Assembly (NCBI GenBank): GCA_964391865.1
Contig: CAYMNQ010000001.1
Location: 1-64,000, forward strand
Length of the DNA: 64,000 nt
From: DASZQL01 sp964391865
GTDB taxonomy: Bacteria > Planctomycetota > Phycisphaerae > Phycisphaerales > UBA1924
Reading direction: 5' to 3'
In this document: piece after piece, positions 16,102 through 24,636 of the stretch
How the letters are laid out: every line of letters starts with the position of its first letter
How positions within the stretch are numbered: the first letter of the stretch is position 1
Translations under genes and position numbers: made by a program
The notes under the pieces: model-generated
The model's database searches: none
What the model saw: only the letters and a program-made list of their open reading frames with translations
Told to the model about the DNA's origin: nothing

Positions 16102-18162
16102 TTAGTTGCCGGACGGCGATCCGCCGGACTGCGTCGACAGCACCGAGATGTTGGGTTCGCTCTCTTCCAGGTTCAGGTCAACCCGGGGAGCGTCGAAGGG
16201 CGAGAGATAGACGCGGGCCTTCTGAAGGCTGGCGCGCAGTGCGTCGACGTACTGCGAGATCATGAAATACGAGGGGGCGGCGCGGTACGACGCGAGCTGC
16301 CCGCGGCTGCGGACCACGCGGGCGCGGTCGCTCATGTGCTTGGTCCAGCGGTAGGCGCGGGCTTCGGAGATGGCGCTCGCCGCCTCGCCGCCGGCGGCGA
16401 TGATGAGGTCGAGCACCTTCTTCTCCTGCGCCAGCCGCTCGGGCTCGGCGGCTTTGCTCGCCTTCAGCGCTTCCAGCGCGTCGAGTTCGGTGAGGATCGC
16501 CTTGGCGCGGTCGACGTCGCCCGCCACCCGAGCGAGCGTGCGGATGGCATAGGCGCGAGATTTTTCGATTTCCGCCTCGCGACGCTGGTCTTTCTGCACG
16601 ACCGACTCGAACGCCGGCGCGACGGACTGCGCGGGGTGAACGCCGGCGACGCCCACGAAGAGCACTTCGACCCCGCTCTCGAGACGGTCGAACTCCGCCT
16701 GGACGCTGGTGCGCAGCCCGGCGGCGATCTCGGCGCGTTCCGGGCCGAGCATCTCGTCGAGGCTCCGCGTCGCCACCTGGCGGATCATCACTCCCGACGC
16801 GATCGCGGTGAGCAATTCCTGGCGTGTCTTGTCGGGCTGCGCGCCGGGCGCGTCCTGCGCGAGGCCCAGGTATTTCTGCAGATCCTTCACGCGGTACTGC
16901 ACCGGGACCTCGGCGGCGATGAGCGTCAGTTCGCCGAAGCGGCTGGCATCCTGCGCGTCCGCGCTCGATGGTTGAAGGATCAGCAGTTTGTCCTTCTCGT
17001 CGGCGGAGTGCTCGGTGGTCCACAGGATCGGGCCGTCCTTCGTCGGGGAGGCGGACGCGAGATTCAGCGTGGTCGCCGCGCTCGAGGGGAAGGTGATCAC
17101 GCTGGCGAAAGGCCACGGGTACTTGAACACCAGCCCCGGCTGGACCGGGCGTGCGAGGCGCCCGTTGACGAGCAGCAGCCCCGTCTCGTTCGGGCGCACA
17201 ACGGCGAACGCCGACAGTGCCCATACGACCAGCACGCCCAGGATCACAAGGCTGCCGATCGAGCGCGACACGAGCCGATAGAACCACGTCGAGCTCACGT
17301 TGAAGCCGAACTGGTAGTTGATCGCCTCGCTGATCGATGCCGCCAGACGGTCCGGGGCGGCGATGAACGCCAGCACACGCGAGTCGAACGCTGGGCGCTG
17401 GTACTCGCCCGGGCGGCGCGGGCGGTAGAGATTCAGGACGAAGTTCAGCAGCGCCTCCGCGCCGAGCGCCACCATGAAGATGGCGAGCGCGGTCGGGAGG
17501 TATTGCAGCAGCTCGACCTTGCGGGTCGCGACAAACAGGAAGTGCGCCAGCACCTGTGCCGCGCCGATCAGCGCTGACGCGACCGCCATCGCGGAGCCCG
17601 CGTGCAGGAGGGCCCAGAGTTTCTGCTTCGCCATCCCCGCGACGAATCGGGCAAAGATGAACCCGATAACGGCGCAGCCAACGCCGATCGCGATCGCCCA
17701 GCCGTGCTCCATCGGGGGCTGGTACGGGGCGGACGATTTTGCAAGTTCGGAAAGCGCGACCTGCGCGAGAATGAACCGGAACGCCCCCAACAGGGCCATC
17801 GTCAGCGCGAAGATGATGCCTGCGATGGGCAGGAACCACTTGTGCAGCCCGGCGAGTTTCGCCGCCTGCTGGGTTTGATCCGCGCCGGCCTCGGCGAAGA
17901 CCGATGCTTCGGCGGCGGACGACGCGCGGTACGCCTCTGCCTCCATCGCTTCGAGGCGTTCGAGCTTGTGTTGGTGGAAGACGAGGGCCAAGACGGCCCA
18001 GACGGGCAGCCCGAGGAGCATCGCGATCGCGCCGGTCATCGCCGCCGGGTCGTTTCCCAGGCGCGAGTAGATCAGCATGACCACGGCCAGAACAGCTTGG
18101 ATCGCGAGCCCGATGAGGCTGACGGTCGTCGCCCGTTGATATGAAAGATGATCGGCGGTCAT
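16102..18162 (-). CDS. polytopic membrane protein with C-terminal SPFH domain
   Basis: 686 residues from the ATG at 18162. The first half has about six hydrophobic segments (e.g. TVSLIGLAIQAVLAVVMLIYS, WFLPIAGIIFALTMALLG, LPTALAIFMVALGAEALLNF). A further helix (IGSLVILGVLVVWALSAF) leads into an HflK-like SPFH domain (VVRPNETGLLLVNGRLARPV, QPGLVFKYPWPFASVITFP) and a coiled coil. HflK proteins normally have only one membrane helix, so this is an unusual arrangement. The upstream in-frame extension to 18309 lacks such character and was dropped. First gene of the six-gene operon. Confidence 0.8.
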   Translation of the reverse strand: MTADHLSYQRATTVSLIGLAIQAVLAVVMLIYSRLGNDPAAMTGAIAMLLGLPVWAVLALVFHQHKLERLEAMEAEAYRASSAAEASVFAEAGADQTQQAAKLAGLHKWFLPIAGIIFALTMALLGAFRFILAQVALSELAKSSAPYQPPMEHGWAIAIGVGCAVIGFIFARFVAGMAKQKLWALLHAGSAMAVASALIGAAQVLAHFLFVATRKVELLQYLPTALAIFMVALGAEALLNFVLNLYRPRRPGEYQRPAFDSRVLAFIAAPDRLAASISEAINYQFGFNVSSTWFYRLVSRSIGSLVILGVLVVWALSAFAVVRPNETGLLLVNGRLARPVQPGLVFKYPWPFASVITFPSSAATTLNLASASPTKDGPILWTTEHSADEKDKLLILQPSSADAQDASRFGELTLIAAEVPVQYRVKDLQKYLGLAQDAPGAQPDKTRQELLTAIASGVMIRQVATRSLDEMLGPERAEIAAGLRTSVQAEFDRLESGVEVLFVGVAGVHPAQSVAPAFESVVQKDQRREAEIEKSRAYAIRTLARVAGDVDRAKAILTELDALEALKASKAAEPERLAQEKKVLDLIIAAGGEAASAISEARAYRWTKHMSDRARVVRSRGQLASYRAAPSYFMISQYVDALRASLQKARVYLSPFDAPRVDLNLEESEPNISVLSTQSGGSPSGN

Positions 18163-18497
18163 TCGCGGGTCTGACGCTCCGAGTTCCCAAATCCGTGCCG
18201 ACACACCCGGCGAGCGGGGCAGGCTCAACATCGCCCGTCGGCCCGTTCCATGGCCGGCGGCTCGGCCCGCGGCGGGCCGATGCGACGCTCGACGCATTGT
18301 CTCCGCCACCCGCCGACCTGTCCAATGAGCCGGCGCAGGCGGGCACCCTTCCTACGCGAGCCGGGGTGTTGCGGTTCCTTCGATCGCCGACCTGTTGTGG
18401 TGGATCGCGCGCTTTTCGGGATCAACCCGGACGCGCGAGCCGTAGGCTATCCTGCCTACGCCGGTGTCTCGCCCGGCCCGGAGTGTTTCAGCCCCGC
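18163..18497. promoter_or_regulatory. divergent regulatory region, no gene
   Basis: 335 bp between the divergent SPFH operon and the second permease. The clearest signal is at 18441-18460, where 7-bp arms CGTAGGC and GCCTACG flank TATCCT (18448-18453), a plausible -10 for the plus-strand permease. No clear -35 TTGACA is found. The arms could be an operator or a generic dyad. Confidence 0.45.
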
Positions 18498-19850
18498 ATG
18501 TTCGGCCAAACCGCAGCCATCGCCCGCAACACGTTCCTCGAGAGCATCCGTCAGCCGATCTATTTCGTGCTGATCCTGGTGGGCTGCGTCGCGCAGGTGT
18601 TCAACCTGCTCCTTTCCGCGTACAGCATGGGGTTCACCGAGGAACGCGAGGTTTCGGGCGACGACAAGCTGCTGCTCGACATGGGGCTGGCGACGGTGAT
18701 GGTCTGCGCTACGCTGCTCGCCGCGTTCGTCGCGACCAATGTGCTGACACGGGAGATAGAGAACAAGACGGTCCTGACGGTCATCAGCAAACCGGTCAGC
18801 CGCCCGCTGTTCATCTTCGGCAAGTTCGTCGGGGTGGCGGCCGCCATCGCGATGGCGGTTGTGATCCTGCTGGGCTTTTTCCTCTTCACGATCCGGCACA
18901 AGGTGATGTCCACCGCGCGGGATGAAGTGGATCAGGTCGTCTCGCTTTTCTGGCTCCTCGCCGTGCTCGGGCCGGTGGCACTGGGCATCTGGGGGAACTA
19001 CTTCTACGGCTGGGTGTTTTCCTCGACCTCGACGCTGGCGATGCTCCCGGCAACCGTGCTGGGCTATTTCTGCACCCTGTGCCTGGGCAAGGGGTGGGTG
19101 CTGCAGTCACCCGCAACGGACTTCAAGCCGCAGATCATGATTGCGTCGGTGTGCGTGCTGATGGCGATGCTGGTGCTGACATCGGTGGCGATCGCGTGCT
19201 CGACGCGCTTGGGACAGGTGATGACGATCGTCGCGTGCGCCGGCGTCTTCGTCTTCGGACTGCTGTCCAACCACTTCCTCGGGCGCTACGCGTTCGCGAA
19301 CACGCAGATCGCCGCCATCAGCGAGGTCCGCTGGGATCGCGACGAGTCGCTGACGCTCACCCGCGCGGGCGAGAGCGTGACAATCGTGCTCGACGGCCCA
19401 CCCCGAGCCTCGCTGCGCGCGGGCGATCCCTTCTACTACGGCCCGGACCCGAGCGGGCTCGAGCAGGCGGTACCCCCCCACTCGCGCTTCCCGGGCGACC
19501 CGAAGAATGTCGACGCGGTGCGCGAGCCGGATGCGCCGCCAGGTCTCGTCATCCGCTCGATGGGCGAGAAGAACGAAATCGCGTTGGTGAACGTCAACAA
19601 CCTGCCGGTGGCGCGCCCGCCGGTAAAGGGTGACTACGCCTTCGCGAAGCCGACGCGCCGGAACGCTCTGGCTCAGGCGGCATGGTCGGTGGTGCCCAAC
19701 ATGCAGTTCTACTGGCTGGTCGACGCGATCACGCAGGGGCACAAGATCCCCGCGCGGTACATGCTGCTGGTGGGCGGGTACAGCGCGATGCAGATCACCT
19801 GTTTCCTGTCGCTCGCGGTGTTCCTGTTCCAGCGGCGCGACGTGGGCTGA
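18498..19850 (+). CDS. ABC-2 type transporter permease, divergent
   Basis: 450 residues. The N terminus MFGQTAAIARNTFLESIRQP is typical of ABC-2/NatB-like permeases, and hydrophobic segments follow (YFVLILVGCVAQVFNLLLS, LATVMVCATLLAAFVATNVL, AAIAMAVVILLGFFLF, more up to SLAVFLFQRR). ENKTVLTVISKPVSRPLFIFGKF is a familiar loop. It has no own ATPase nearby; the only one is in the divergent operon. I take 18498 as start because the homology-like N terminus begins there. Confidence 0.82.
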   Translation: MFGQTAAIARNTFLESIRQPIYFVLILVGCVAQVFNLLLSAYSMGFTEEREVSGDDKLLLDMGLATVMVCATLLAAFVATNVLTREIENKTVLTVISKPVSRPLFIFGKFVGVAAAIAMAVVILLGFFLFTIRHKVMSTARDEVDQVVSLFWLLAVLGPVALGIWGNYFYGWVFSSTSTLAMLPATVLGYFCTLCLGKGWVLQSPATDFKPQIMIASVCVLMAMLVLTSVAIACSTRLGQVMTIVACAGVFVFGLLSNHFLGRYAFANTQIAAISEVRWDRDESLTLTRAGESVTIVLDGPPRASLRAGDPFYYGPDPSGLEQAVPPHSRFPGDPKNVDAVREPDAPPGLVIRSMGEKNEIALVNVNNLPVARPPVKGDYAFAKPTRRNALAQAAWSVVPNMQFYWLVDAITQGHKIPARYMLLVGGYSAMQITCFLSLAVFLFQRRDVG

Positions 19851-20094
19851 ATTCGTCAGTCGCGCCGCGGCCGGGAACCGCACGAACGCCTATAACCGCG
19901 CCCGACTCTAACGCCTGTTCCGCGCGGGCGATCCCTGCGGGCCGTCCCGGCGGGATGAGTGTCGCGTGTCTCTAGACCAACCCGGACCTTGCCGATCCAC
20001 GCCCGACGGGCGGCGTCACTGTGTGGCGCGCCGCCCTCGCGTCCCGGCGCCCGTGCCGCGGCGAGTTCGTCAGCCAGCATGAAGAGGTGATCGC

Positions 20095-20874
20095 GTGGAT
20101 AAGGCAAGTCTGCTCGGCGTGATCATCGGGGTCGTGTGCCTCGGCATCGTGTTCGTTGAGGTGTCGCACGGCAACCTCATGATGTTCTTCTCGGGCGAAG
20201 GTGTCCTGATGGTGGGCGGTGGGTCCATCTCCGTTTGCCTCATGGGCATGCCGATGGACAAGCTCAAACAGGTTCCTGGCTACCTGAAGGCGTTCATGTT
20301 CTACAAGGGCAAGAACCCCGTTGAAGTCATCGAACTCATGAGCAAACTCAGCGACAAGGCCCGCCGCGAGGGCCTGCTTTCCCTCGAGGGCGACATCGGC
20401 AACATCGGCGACCCCTTCCTCACCAATGGTCTGAAAATGGCGATCGACGGCTCGGCCCCAGAGACCATCGACGCCACGCTTCGTCTTGAAGTGCTTGCCA
20501 TGCAGGAGCGCCACAAGGCGGGCAAGAAGATCTTCGACCTCATCAAGCTCTACGGCCCGGGCTATGGGCTGGTCGGCACGCTGGTCGGGCAGGTCGGCAT
20601 GTTCGGCAAACTGGGCGGCGACATCGGCGCGCTCGGGCACGCGCTGGCGATCGCCGTCGTCGCGACCATGTACGGCGCCATCGTCGCCAACGCGATCGCC
20701 GGCCCGATCGGCGACAAGCTCGCGATGCGCTCGAGCGAGGAAATGCTCACGAAGGAAATGATGATGCAGGGCATCCTCTCGATCCAGGCGGGCGACAACC
20801 CGCGCGTGACGATGGACAAGATGATCGCGTTCGTGCCGCAGACCGCAAGGTCGAAGCTGAAGCTCGCCGCGTAA
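20095..20874 (+). CDS. motA: flagellar stator protein MotA
   Basis: 259 residues. Four hydrophobic segments and the MotA signature are visible: KASLLGVIIGVVCLGIVFVE near the start, the cytoplasmic loop with RREGLLSLE, and PGYGLVGTLVGQVGMF plus IAVVATMYGAIVANAIAGP at the end. It forms the proton or sodium channel with MotB and couples ion flow to rotation. The GTG start is supported by AAGAGG about 8 nt upstream. motB follows after a repeat-bearing spacer. Confidence 0.92.
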   Translation: MDKASLLGVIIGVVCLGIVFVEVSHGNLMMFFSGEGVLMVGGGSISVCLMGMPMDKLKQVPGYLKAFMFYKGKNPVEVIELMSKLSDKARREGLLSLEGDIGNIGDPFLTNGLKMAIDGSAPETIDATLRLEVLAMQERHKAGKKIFDLIKLYGPGYGLVGTLVGQVGMFGKLGGDIGALGHALAIAVVATMYGAIVANAIAGPIGDKLAMRSSEEMLTKEMMMQGILSIQAGDNPRVTMDKMIAFVPQTARSKLKLAA

Positions 20875-20878
20875 GCAT

Positions 20879-21036
20879 TTCACCACGGAGAGTACAGAGA
20901 TCACAGAGACGAGGCCTGTGTAACGAAGAAGAAGAAGAAGAAGAAGAAGAAGAAGAACTGTCCGCGATCTGGCGCTGTCCGAGTTCTCTGATCCAATCCC
21001 TTTTCCTGCTCTGTGTCCTCTGTGCCCTCCGAGGTG
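20879..21036. repeat. inverted-repeat element with (GAA)11 between motA and motB
   Basis: Left end 20880-20908 (CACCACGGAGAG..CACAGAG) and right end 21008-21036 (CTCTGTGTCC..CCGAGGTG) are imperfect inverted repeats, about 23 of 28 positions matching. Between them lies a perfect run of 11 GAA units (20925-20957). The right end carries GAGGTGA, which serves as the Shine-Dalgarno of motB. Confidence 0.7.
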
Positions 21037-21043
21037 AATCCCC

Positions 21044-21895
21044 ATGGCCGAAGAACACAAAGAAGCACACGGCGAAGAACACGGCGGTGGCGGCGGCCAC
21101 GGGCACGGCGGCGGTGGGCACGGGCACGGCGGGGGCGGCGGGCACGAAGAGGGGCACGAGGGCGCCCCGGAGTGGCTCATCTCATTCGCCGACAACGTCG
21201 CGCTCATGATGGGATTCTTCGTCATCCTTCTCGCGATGAATATGAAGGAACCCACCAGCGGCGGCATGGGCGGGAAGGAGCAGAACGGCGGGCAGCCCAA
21301 CTCCAAGATGGTCGACGCCGCCATCGCCATCCGCGAGGCGTTCAACAGCCCCGTCAACCTCAACTCGATGGACCCCATCGACCAGCCGCTCATCCGTCGC
21401 ATGAAGGACAACAAAAAGCGCGGCGAAGCGAACGACCGCGCCCCGCAGGGCGATCAGGACACCGTGCAGGCCACCCGCCCCGGCGACTATTTCAGCCCGG
21501 GCGGCTCCGTGTCCTTTGAGGAAGGGTCGAGCGAGCTGAGCACCGAAGCGGTCGCGTCGCTGCAGAAGATCGCCGAGCACGCGCGGGGCAAGAAGTTCAT
21601 CATCGAAGTGCGCGGGCACGCGAGCGCGTCGGAGTCATACCCCTCGACCAAACGCGGCTACCAGCTCTCTTACGAGCGCGCCGCCGCCGTCGCCGACCAG
21701 CTCGTCGAGCAGGGTCTGAAGTGGGATAACATCCGGCTGATCGCGGAGGGCTCGATGAACCGCGTGGTGCCGGCGGAGTACTCGGGCGACGCCTTCCGCG
21801 CGAACCAACTCGTTGAAGTGATTCTCACGCAAGACACCCGCGCGAACGACAGCTTCTCGCACGACCCCGCGACCGCGCCAAGGTCGAACGAGTGA
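21044..21895 (+). CDS. motB: flagellar stator protein MotB (OmpA-like peptidoglycan-binding)
   Basis: 283 residues. A single membrane helix, FADNVALMMGFFVILLAMN, carries the conserved channel Asp. A C-terminal OmpA-like domain (FEEGSSELSTEA, IEVRGHAS, SYERAAAVADQLVEQGL) binds peptidoglycan. The N-terminal cytoplasmic ~45 residues are a His/Gly-rich stretch (HGHGGGGHGHGGGGG...) not usual for MotB. The ATG is preceded by GAGGTGA about 7 nt upstream, from the end of the inverted-repeat element. Confidence 0.9.
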   Translation: MAEEHKEAHGEEHGGGGGHGHGGGGHGHGGGGGHEEGHEGAPEWLISFADNVALMMGFFVILLAMNMKEPTSGGMGGKEQNGGQPNSKMVDAAIAIREAFNSPVNLNSMDPIDQPLIRRMKDNKKRGEANDRAPQGDQDTVQATRPGDYFSPGGSVSFEEGSSELSTEAVASLQKIAEHARGKKFIIEVRGHASASESYPSTKRGYQLSYERAAAVADQLVEQGLKWDNIRLIAEGSMNRVVPAEYSGDAFRANQLVEVILTQDTRANDSFSHDPATAPRSNE

Positions 21896-21902
21896 TCGAG
21901 CG

Positions 21903-22508
21903 TCACGCCGCCGCTTCGACGCCGCCGGTCATGCTGTCGCGGGTTTTCTTGACCAGCCCGAACCAGACAACACAGAACACTGGGTACGGCAGGAACAAAA
22001 CGACCGCCATCGCGATACCGATGAGGTCGCCGATGTTGCCCATCGCCGCGGCCTGCTTGGCGTAATCGCTGTCAGGGTTCTGCTTCACCCATTCTTTCGC
22101 CTGCTCGCTGATCTGCAATTGCAGATAGAGGCTGTACGCCCAGTTGATCAGCGTCAGCACGCCGTACGCCAGGTGCATGTGGCGTGAGGAGTACTGGCGC
22201 ACGATGAGCATGATGCCCGCAAGAATCAGTAGAAGATTCAACGCGGCCCCCGCGAACAGGCTGACATACGCCCCGAGCGAGTGAGACAGCATCACCGGCG
22301 GCATGCCGCCCTTCATCTGCGCCGCGCCCATGCCCTGCAGCGCCGGCCCCGCGAACCCGCAGCCGACGCACCCGAGCATGACGGTGCCGACGATGATGCT
22401 GATGATCCCCACCACCTTTGGCCACGTCGGCACGCGACCGAAATCCTCATCGCTCAGCCCCGGCCCTTCGAGATACTCGGGTCCGCCCGCGTTCGCGCTG
22501 TTGCTCAT
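21903..22508 (-). CDS. small polytopic membrane protein, unknown function
   Basis: 201 residues with about four hydrophobic segments (VVGIISIIVGTVMLGCVGCGF, LFAGAALNLLLILAGIMLIV, YGVLTLINWAYSLYLQ, IAMAVVLFLPYPVFCVVWFGLV). The N terminus is acidic and cytosolic. No catalytic motif is seen and I recognise no family. GGAG occurs before the ATG. It converges with motB, 7 nt apart. Confidence 0.65.
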   Translation of the reverse strand: MSNSANAGGPEYLEGPGLSDEDFGRVPTWPKVVGIISIIVGTVMLGCVGCGFAGPALQGMGAAQMKGGMPPVMLSHSLGAYVSLFAGAALNLLLILAGIMLIVRQYSSRHMHLAYGVLTLINWAYSLYLQLQISEQAKEWVKQNPDSDYAKQAAAMGNIGDLIGIAMAVVLFLPYPVFCVVWFGLVKKTRDSMTGGVEAAA

Positions 22509-22609
22509 CGCCCATGCTCTCCGAGATGGTGTCGTTCGAAGTGAATCTCACCGAAAAACGCCGCACGCCGCCGCGATGATCGTTCGGAATCAGTGCCACA
22601 GTATTCCAG

Positions 22610-22726
22610 CGGTCGGTTTCAAGCTTCAGGCCTCAAGCGGGGGAAAGTCTGCGCGCCCGTCCGCCTTCCGCCATCCTCAATACTCAGCACTCGCTCCTCC
22701 GCACTGCTTTCCCCGAAGCCGAAGCC
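22610..22726. repeat. degenerate short repeats between pheS and the small membrane protein
   Basis: The spacer has TTTCAAGCTTCAGGCCTCAAGC (22617-22638) and CAATACTCAGCACTCGCTC (22677-22695), of the same 7/8-nt repeat style as elsewhere in the window (CTTCAAG and ACTCAGC types). No gene is seen. Confidence 0.4.
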
Positions 22727-23776
22727 TCAAAGCTGCTCGAGGAACCGCAGATCATTCTCATACAGCATGCGGATGTCGGGGATGCCGTAGCGTCCCATCG
22801 CGATGCGTTCGATCCCGAAGCCGAAGGCGAACCCGGTCCACCGCTCAGGGTCGATACCCACCGCTTCGAACACCGCCGGGTCAACCATGCCGCAGCCGCC
22901 CAGTTCGATCCAACGGGCCGGCTGGTCCGGGCGCAGACGGATCTTCATATCGAACTCCGCGCTCGGCTCGGTGAACGGGAAAAAGCTCGGGCGCAGCCTG
23001 ATCTCCGCGTCCGCGCCGAAGTACGCGCGGGCGAACTGGAACAGCGTCGTCTTCAATTCCACCATCGTCACGCGCTCGTCGATGTACAAGCCTTCGATCT
23101 GGTGGAACATGAACGAGTGCGTCGCGTCCACCGTGTCCGGGCGGTACACGCGCCCGGGCGACACGATCTTCAGCGGCGGGCCCCACCCCTTCGCCAGCGC
23201 CTCCTCCATCACGCGGATCTGCACGGTGCTGGTCTGCGAGCGGAGCATGCGCGGGCGGGCTTTCTCGCCGGGTTCTTCAACGTAGAAGTTATCGATCGGC
23301 TCGCGCGCGGGGTGATGGTCTGGGATGTTCAGCCGCGCGAAGTTGTGCTCGTCGTCTTCAAGCTCGGGGCCTTGCGCGACCTCGAAGCCCATCCGCGCGA
23401 AGACCTCGCATAGCTCGTTCCGCACGCGCGTGATGATGTGCGCACGCCCGAGCGCCGGGCGCAGCCCCGGCTCCGTTGCGTCGATCATCGGCCCGGAACT
23501 GGTCGATCCCCCCGCCCCGCCGGCCCCCCCGGCTCCGAGCGCCGACTGCTTCTCCTTGAACGCGCCCTCCAGCGCGCTCTTCACTTCGTTGGTCCGCTTG
23601 CCGACGGCGGGCTTGGCTTCCTTCGGGACGCTCTTCAACGCGTCCATCATCGACTTCACTCTGCCGCTCGAACCGACCCACGCGAGCCGCCACGCTTCCA
23701 GCGCCGCCGCGTCGTTCACGCCCGCGAGTTCCGCCAACCCCGTCGATTCCAGTTGATCGAGTTCTGAGAGTGTCAC
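22727..23776 (-). CDS. pheS: phenylalanyl-tRNA synthetase alpha chain
   Basis: 349 residues from the GTG at 23776. Class II aminoacyl-tRNA synthetase motifs are present: motif 2-like FMFHQIEGLYID, SFFPFTEPSAEFD, and WIELGGCGMVDPAVFEAVGID with GFAFGFGIERIAMGRYGI at the C terminus. The N-terminal coiled coil binds tRNA. The upstream ATG at 23908 would pass through the promoter; GTG 23776 begins with the family-like TLSELDQL and lies 6 nt after a TACACT -10. pheT is not adjacent, which is unusual because pheS and pheT normally lie together. Confidence 0.93.
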   Translation of the reverse strand: MTLSELDQLESTGLAELAGVNDAAALEAWRLAWVGSSGRVKSMMDALKSVPKEAKPAVGKRTNEVKSALEGAFKEKQSALGAGGAGGAGGSTSSGPMIDATEPGLRPALGRAHIITRVRNELCEVFARMGFEVAQGPELEDDEHNFARLNIPDHHPAREPIDNFYVEEPGEKARPRMLRSQTSTVQIRVMEEALAKGWGPPLKIVSPGRVYRPDTVDATHSFMFHQIEGLYIDERVTMVELKTTLFQFARAYFGADAEIRLRPSFFPFTEPSAEFDMKIRLRPDQPARWIELGGCGMVDPAVFEAVGIDPERWTGFAFGFGIERIAMGRYGIPDIRMLYENDLRFLEQL

Positions 23777-23782
23777 GCACGG

Positions 23783-23788
23783 AGTGTA
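23783..23788 (-). promoter_or_regulatory. -10 element of pheS, leaderless type
   Basis: TACACT on the minus strand ends 6 nt before the GTG start of pheS. No Shine-Dalgarno fits between. Confidence 0.5.
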
Positions 23789-23906
23789 ATCAAGAACGAC
23801 GAATTCACCTTCCGGGTGCCACTGCTTCGGTCTGGAACCAGTGCTCCTCAACCTACACCTACTCGGCGATATCACGCCGACCACACATAGTCTGCCCCGC
23901 CCGCGC

Positions 23907-23934
23907 AAGAAAAAACCCCGCGAAAATCGCGGGG
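23907..23934 (-). terminator. Rho-independent terminator after rplQ
   Basis: On the minus strand CCCCGCGA, loop, TCGCGGGG forms an 8-bp perfect stem (23934-23927 with 23923-23916), followed directly by TTTTTT. It lies 28 nt after the rplQ stop and ends the ribosomal cluster. Confidence 0.92.
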
Positions 23935-23961
23935 TTCTGAAGTCCGATCAGTTCAAAGCGT

Positions 23962-24573
23962 TCACGCGGGCTTCTTGATCGCCTTCGCCGCGAAGGCGGT
24001 GCGTTTGTCGGCGATGCGCCGGCGGGTGCTGATGTTGCCGCCGATCTCGGGGCCTTCCTCAGCGCCGACGAACTGGATCACGACCAACTCGCCCGCGTCG
24101 CCCACGCGGCGCTTGCCGAGCTTGACGATGCGGGTGTAGCCGCCCGCGCGATCCTTGTAGCGCGGCGCGATGTTGTCGACGATGTGCTTGACCAGCTTGG
24201 GCGACTTGCGGATCTCGCCCCAGCGGTTGCGCTCGATCTTCGAGCTCTCGGGGATGTCGAAGAACGCGCGGGCCGCGTCGCCCGTGCGCTGGACGAGCGC
24301 CCGCTCCGCCTCGTCGGCGTCCTTGTGCAGGTACTGCCAGTCGAACGCTTTGCGGTCGCGCCCCATGCGCCCCGCGATCAGGCGGCGGGAATGCACGTCG
24401 CCGCGGCGGGCGAGGGTGATGATCTTCTCGACGAACGGCTGGACCGCCTTGGCGCGGGGCAGCGTGGTCACGACCTGCCCATGCTCAAAGAGCCCCGCCG
24501 CGATGTTGCGGAGGGTCGAGAGCCGGTGGGCGGTGGTTCGTCCGAGTTTCCAGGTGGTCTTGCGGTGACGCAT
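23962..24573 (-). CDS. rplQ: 50S ribosomal protein L17
   Basis: 203 residues. The N-terminal ~115 residues are canonical L17 (MRHRKTTWKLGRTTAHRLSTLRNIAAGLFEHGQV...). The rest is an extension with RAGGYTRIVKLGKRRVGDAGELVVIQFVG, which is the C-terminal half of long L17 proteins. Last gene of the ribosomal cluster, downstream of rpoA. Confidence 0.96.
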   Translation of the reverse strand: MRHRKTTWKLGRTTAHRLSTLRNIAAGLFEHGQVVTTLPRAKAVQPFVEKIITLARRGDVHSRRLIAGRMGRDRKAFDWQYLHKDADEAERALVQRTGDAARAFFDIPESSKIERNRWGEIRKSPKLVKHIVDNIAPRYKDRAGGYTRIVKLGKRRVGDAGELVVIQFVGAEEGPEIGGNISTRRRIADKRTAFAAKAIKKPA

Positions 24574-24636
24574 CGTCGTACCTCTTCGTCGTCTTTCCAG
24601 CGGCGTCGGCTCGATGCCGACGCCGATTGCCCTCGA

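Noticed and set aside
16178..18346. 722-codon alternative minus-strand frame through the SPFH gene
   Set aside because: Composition is Arg/Gly/Pro-rich without motifs; the other frame has the SPFH domain and membrane helices.
19965..20000. Possible flagellar sigma28 promoter before motA (GCCGAT near 19989)
   Set aside because: The -10-like part matches six of eight but the -35 region does not match TAAAGTTT.
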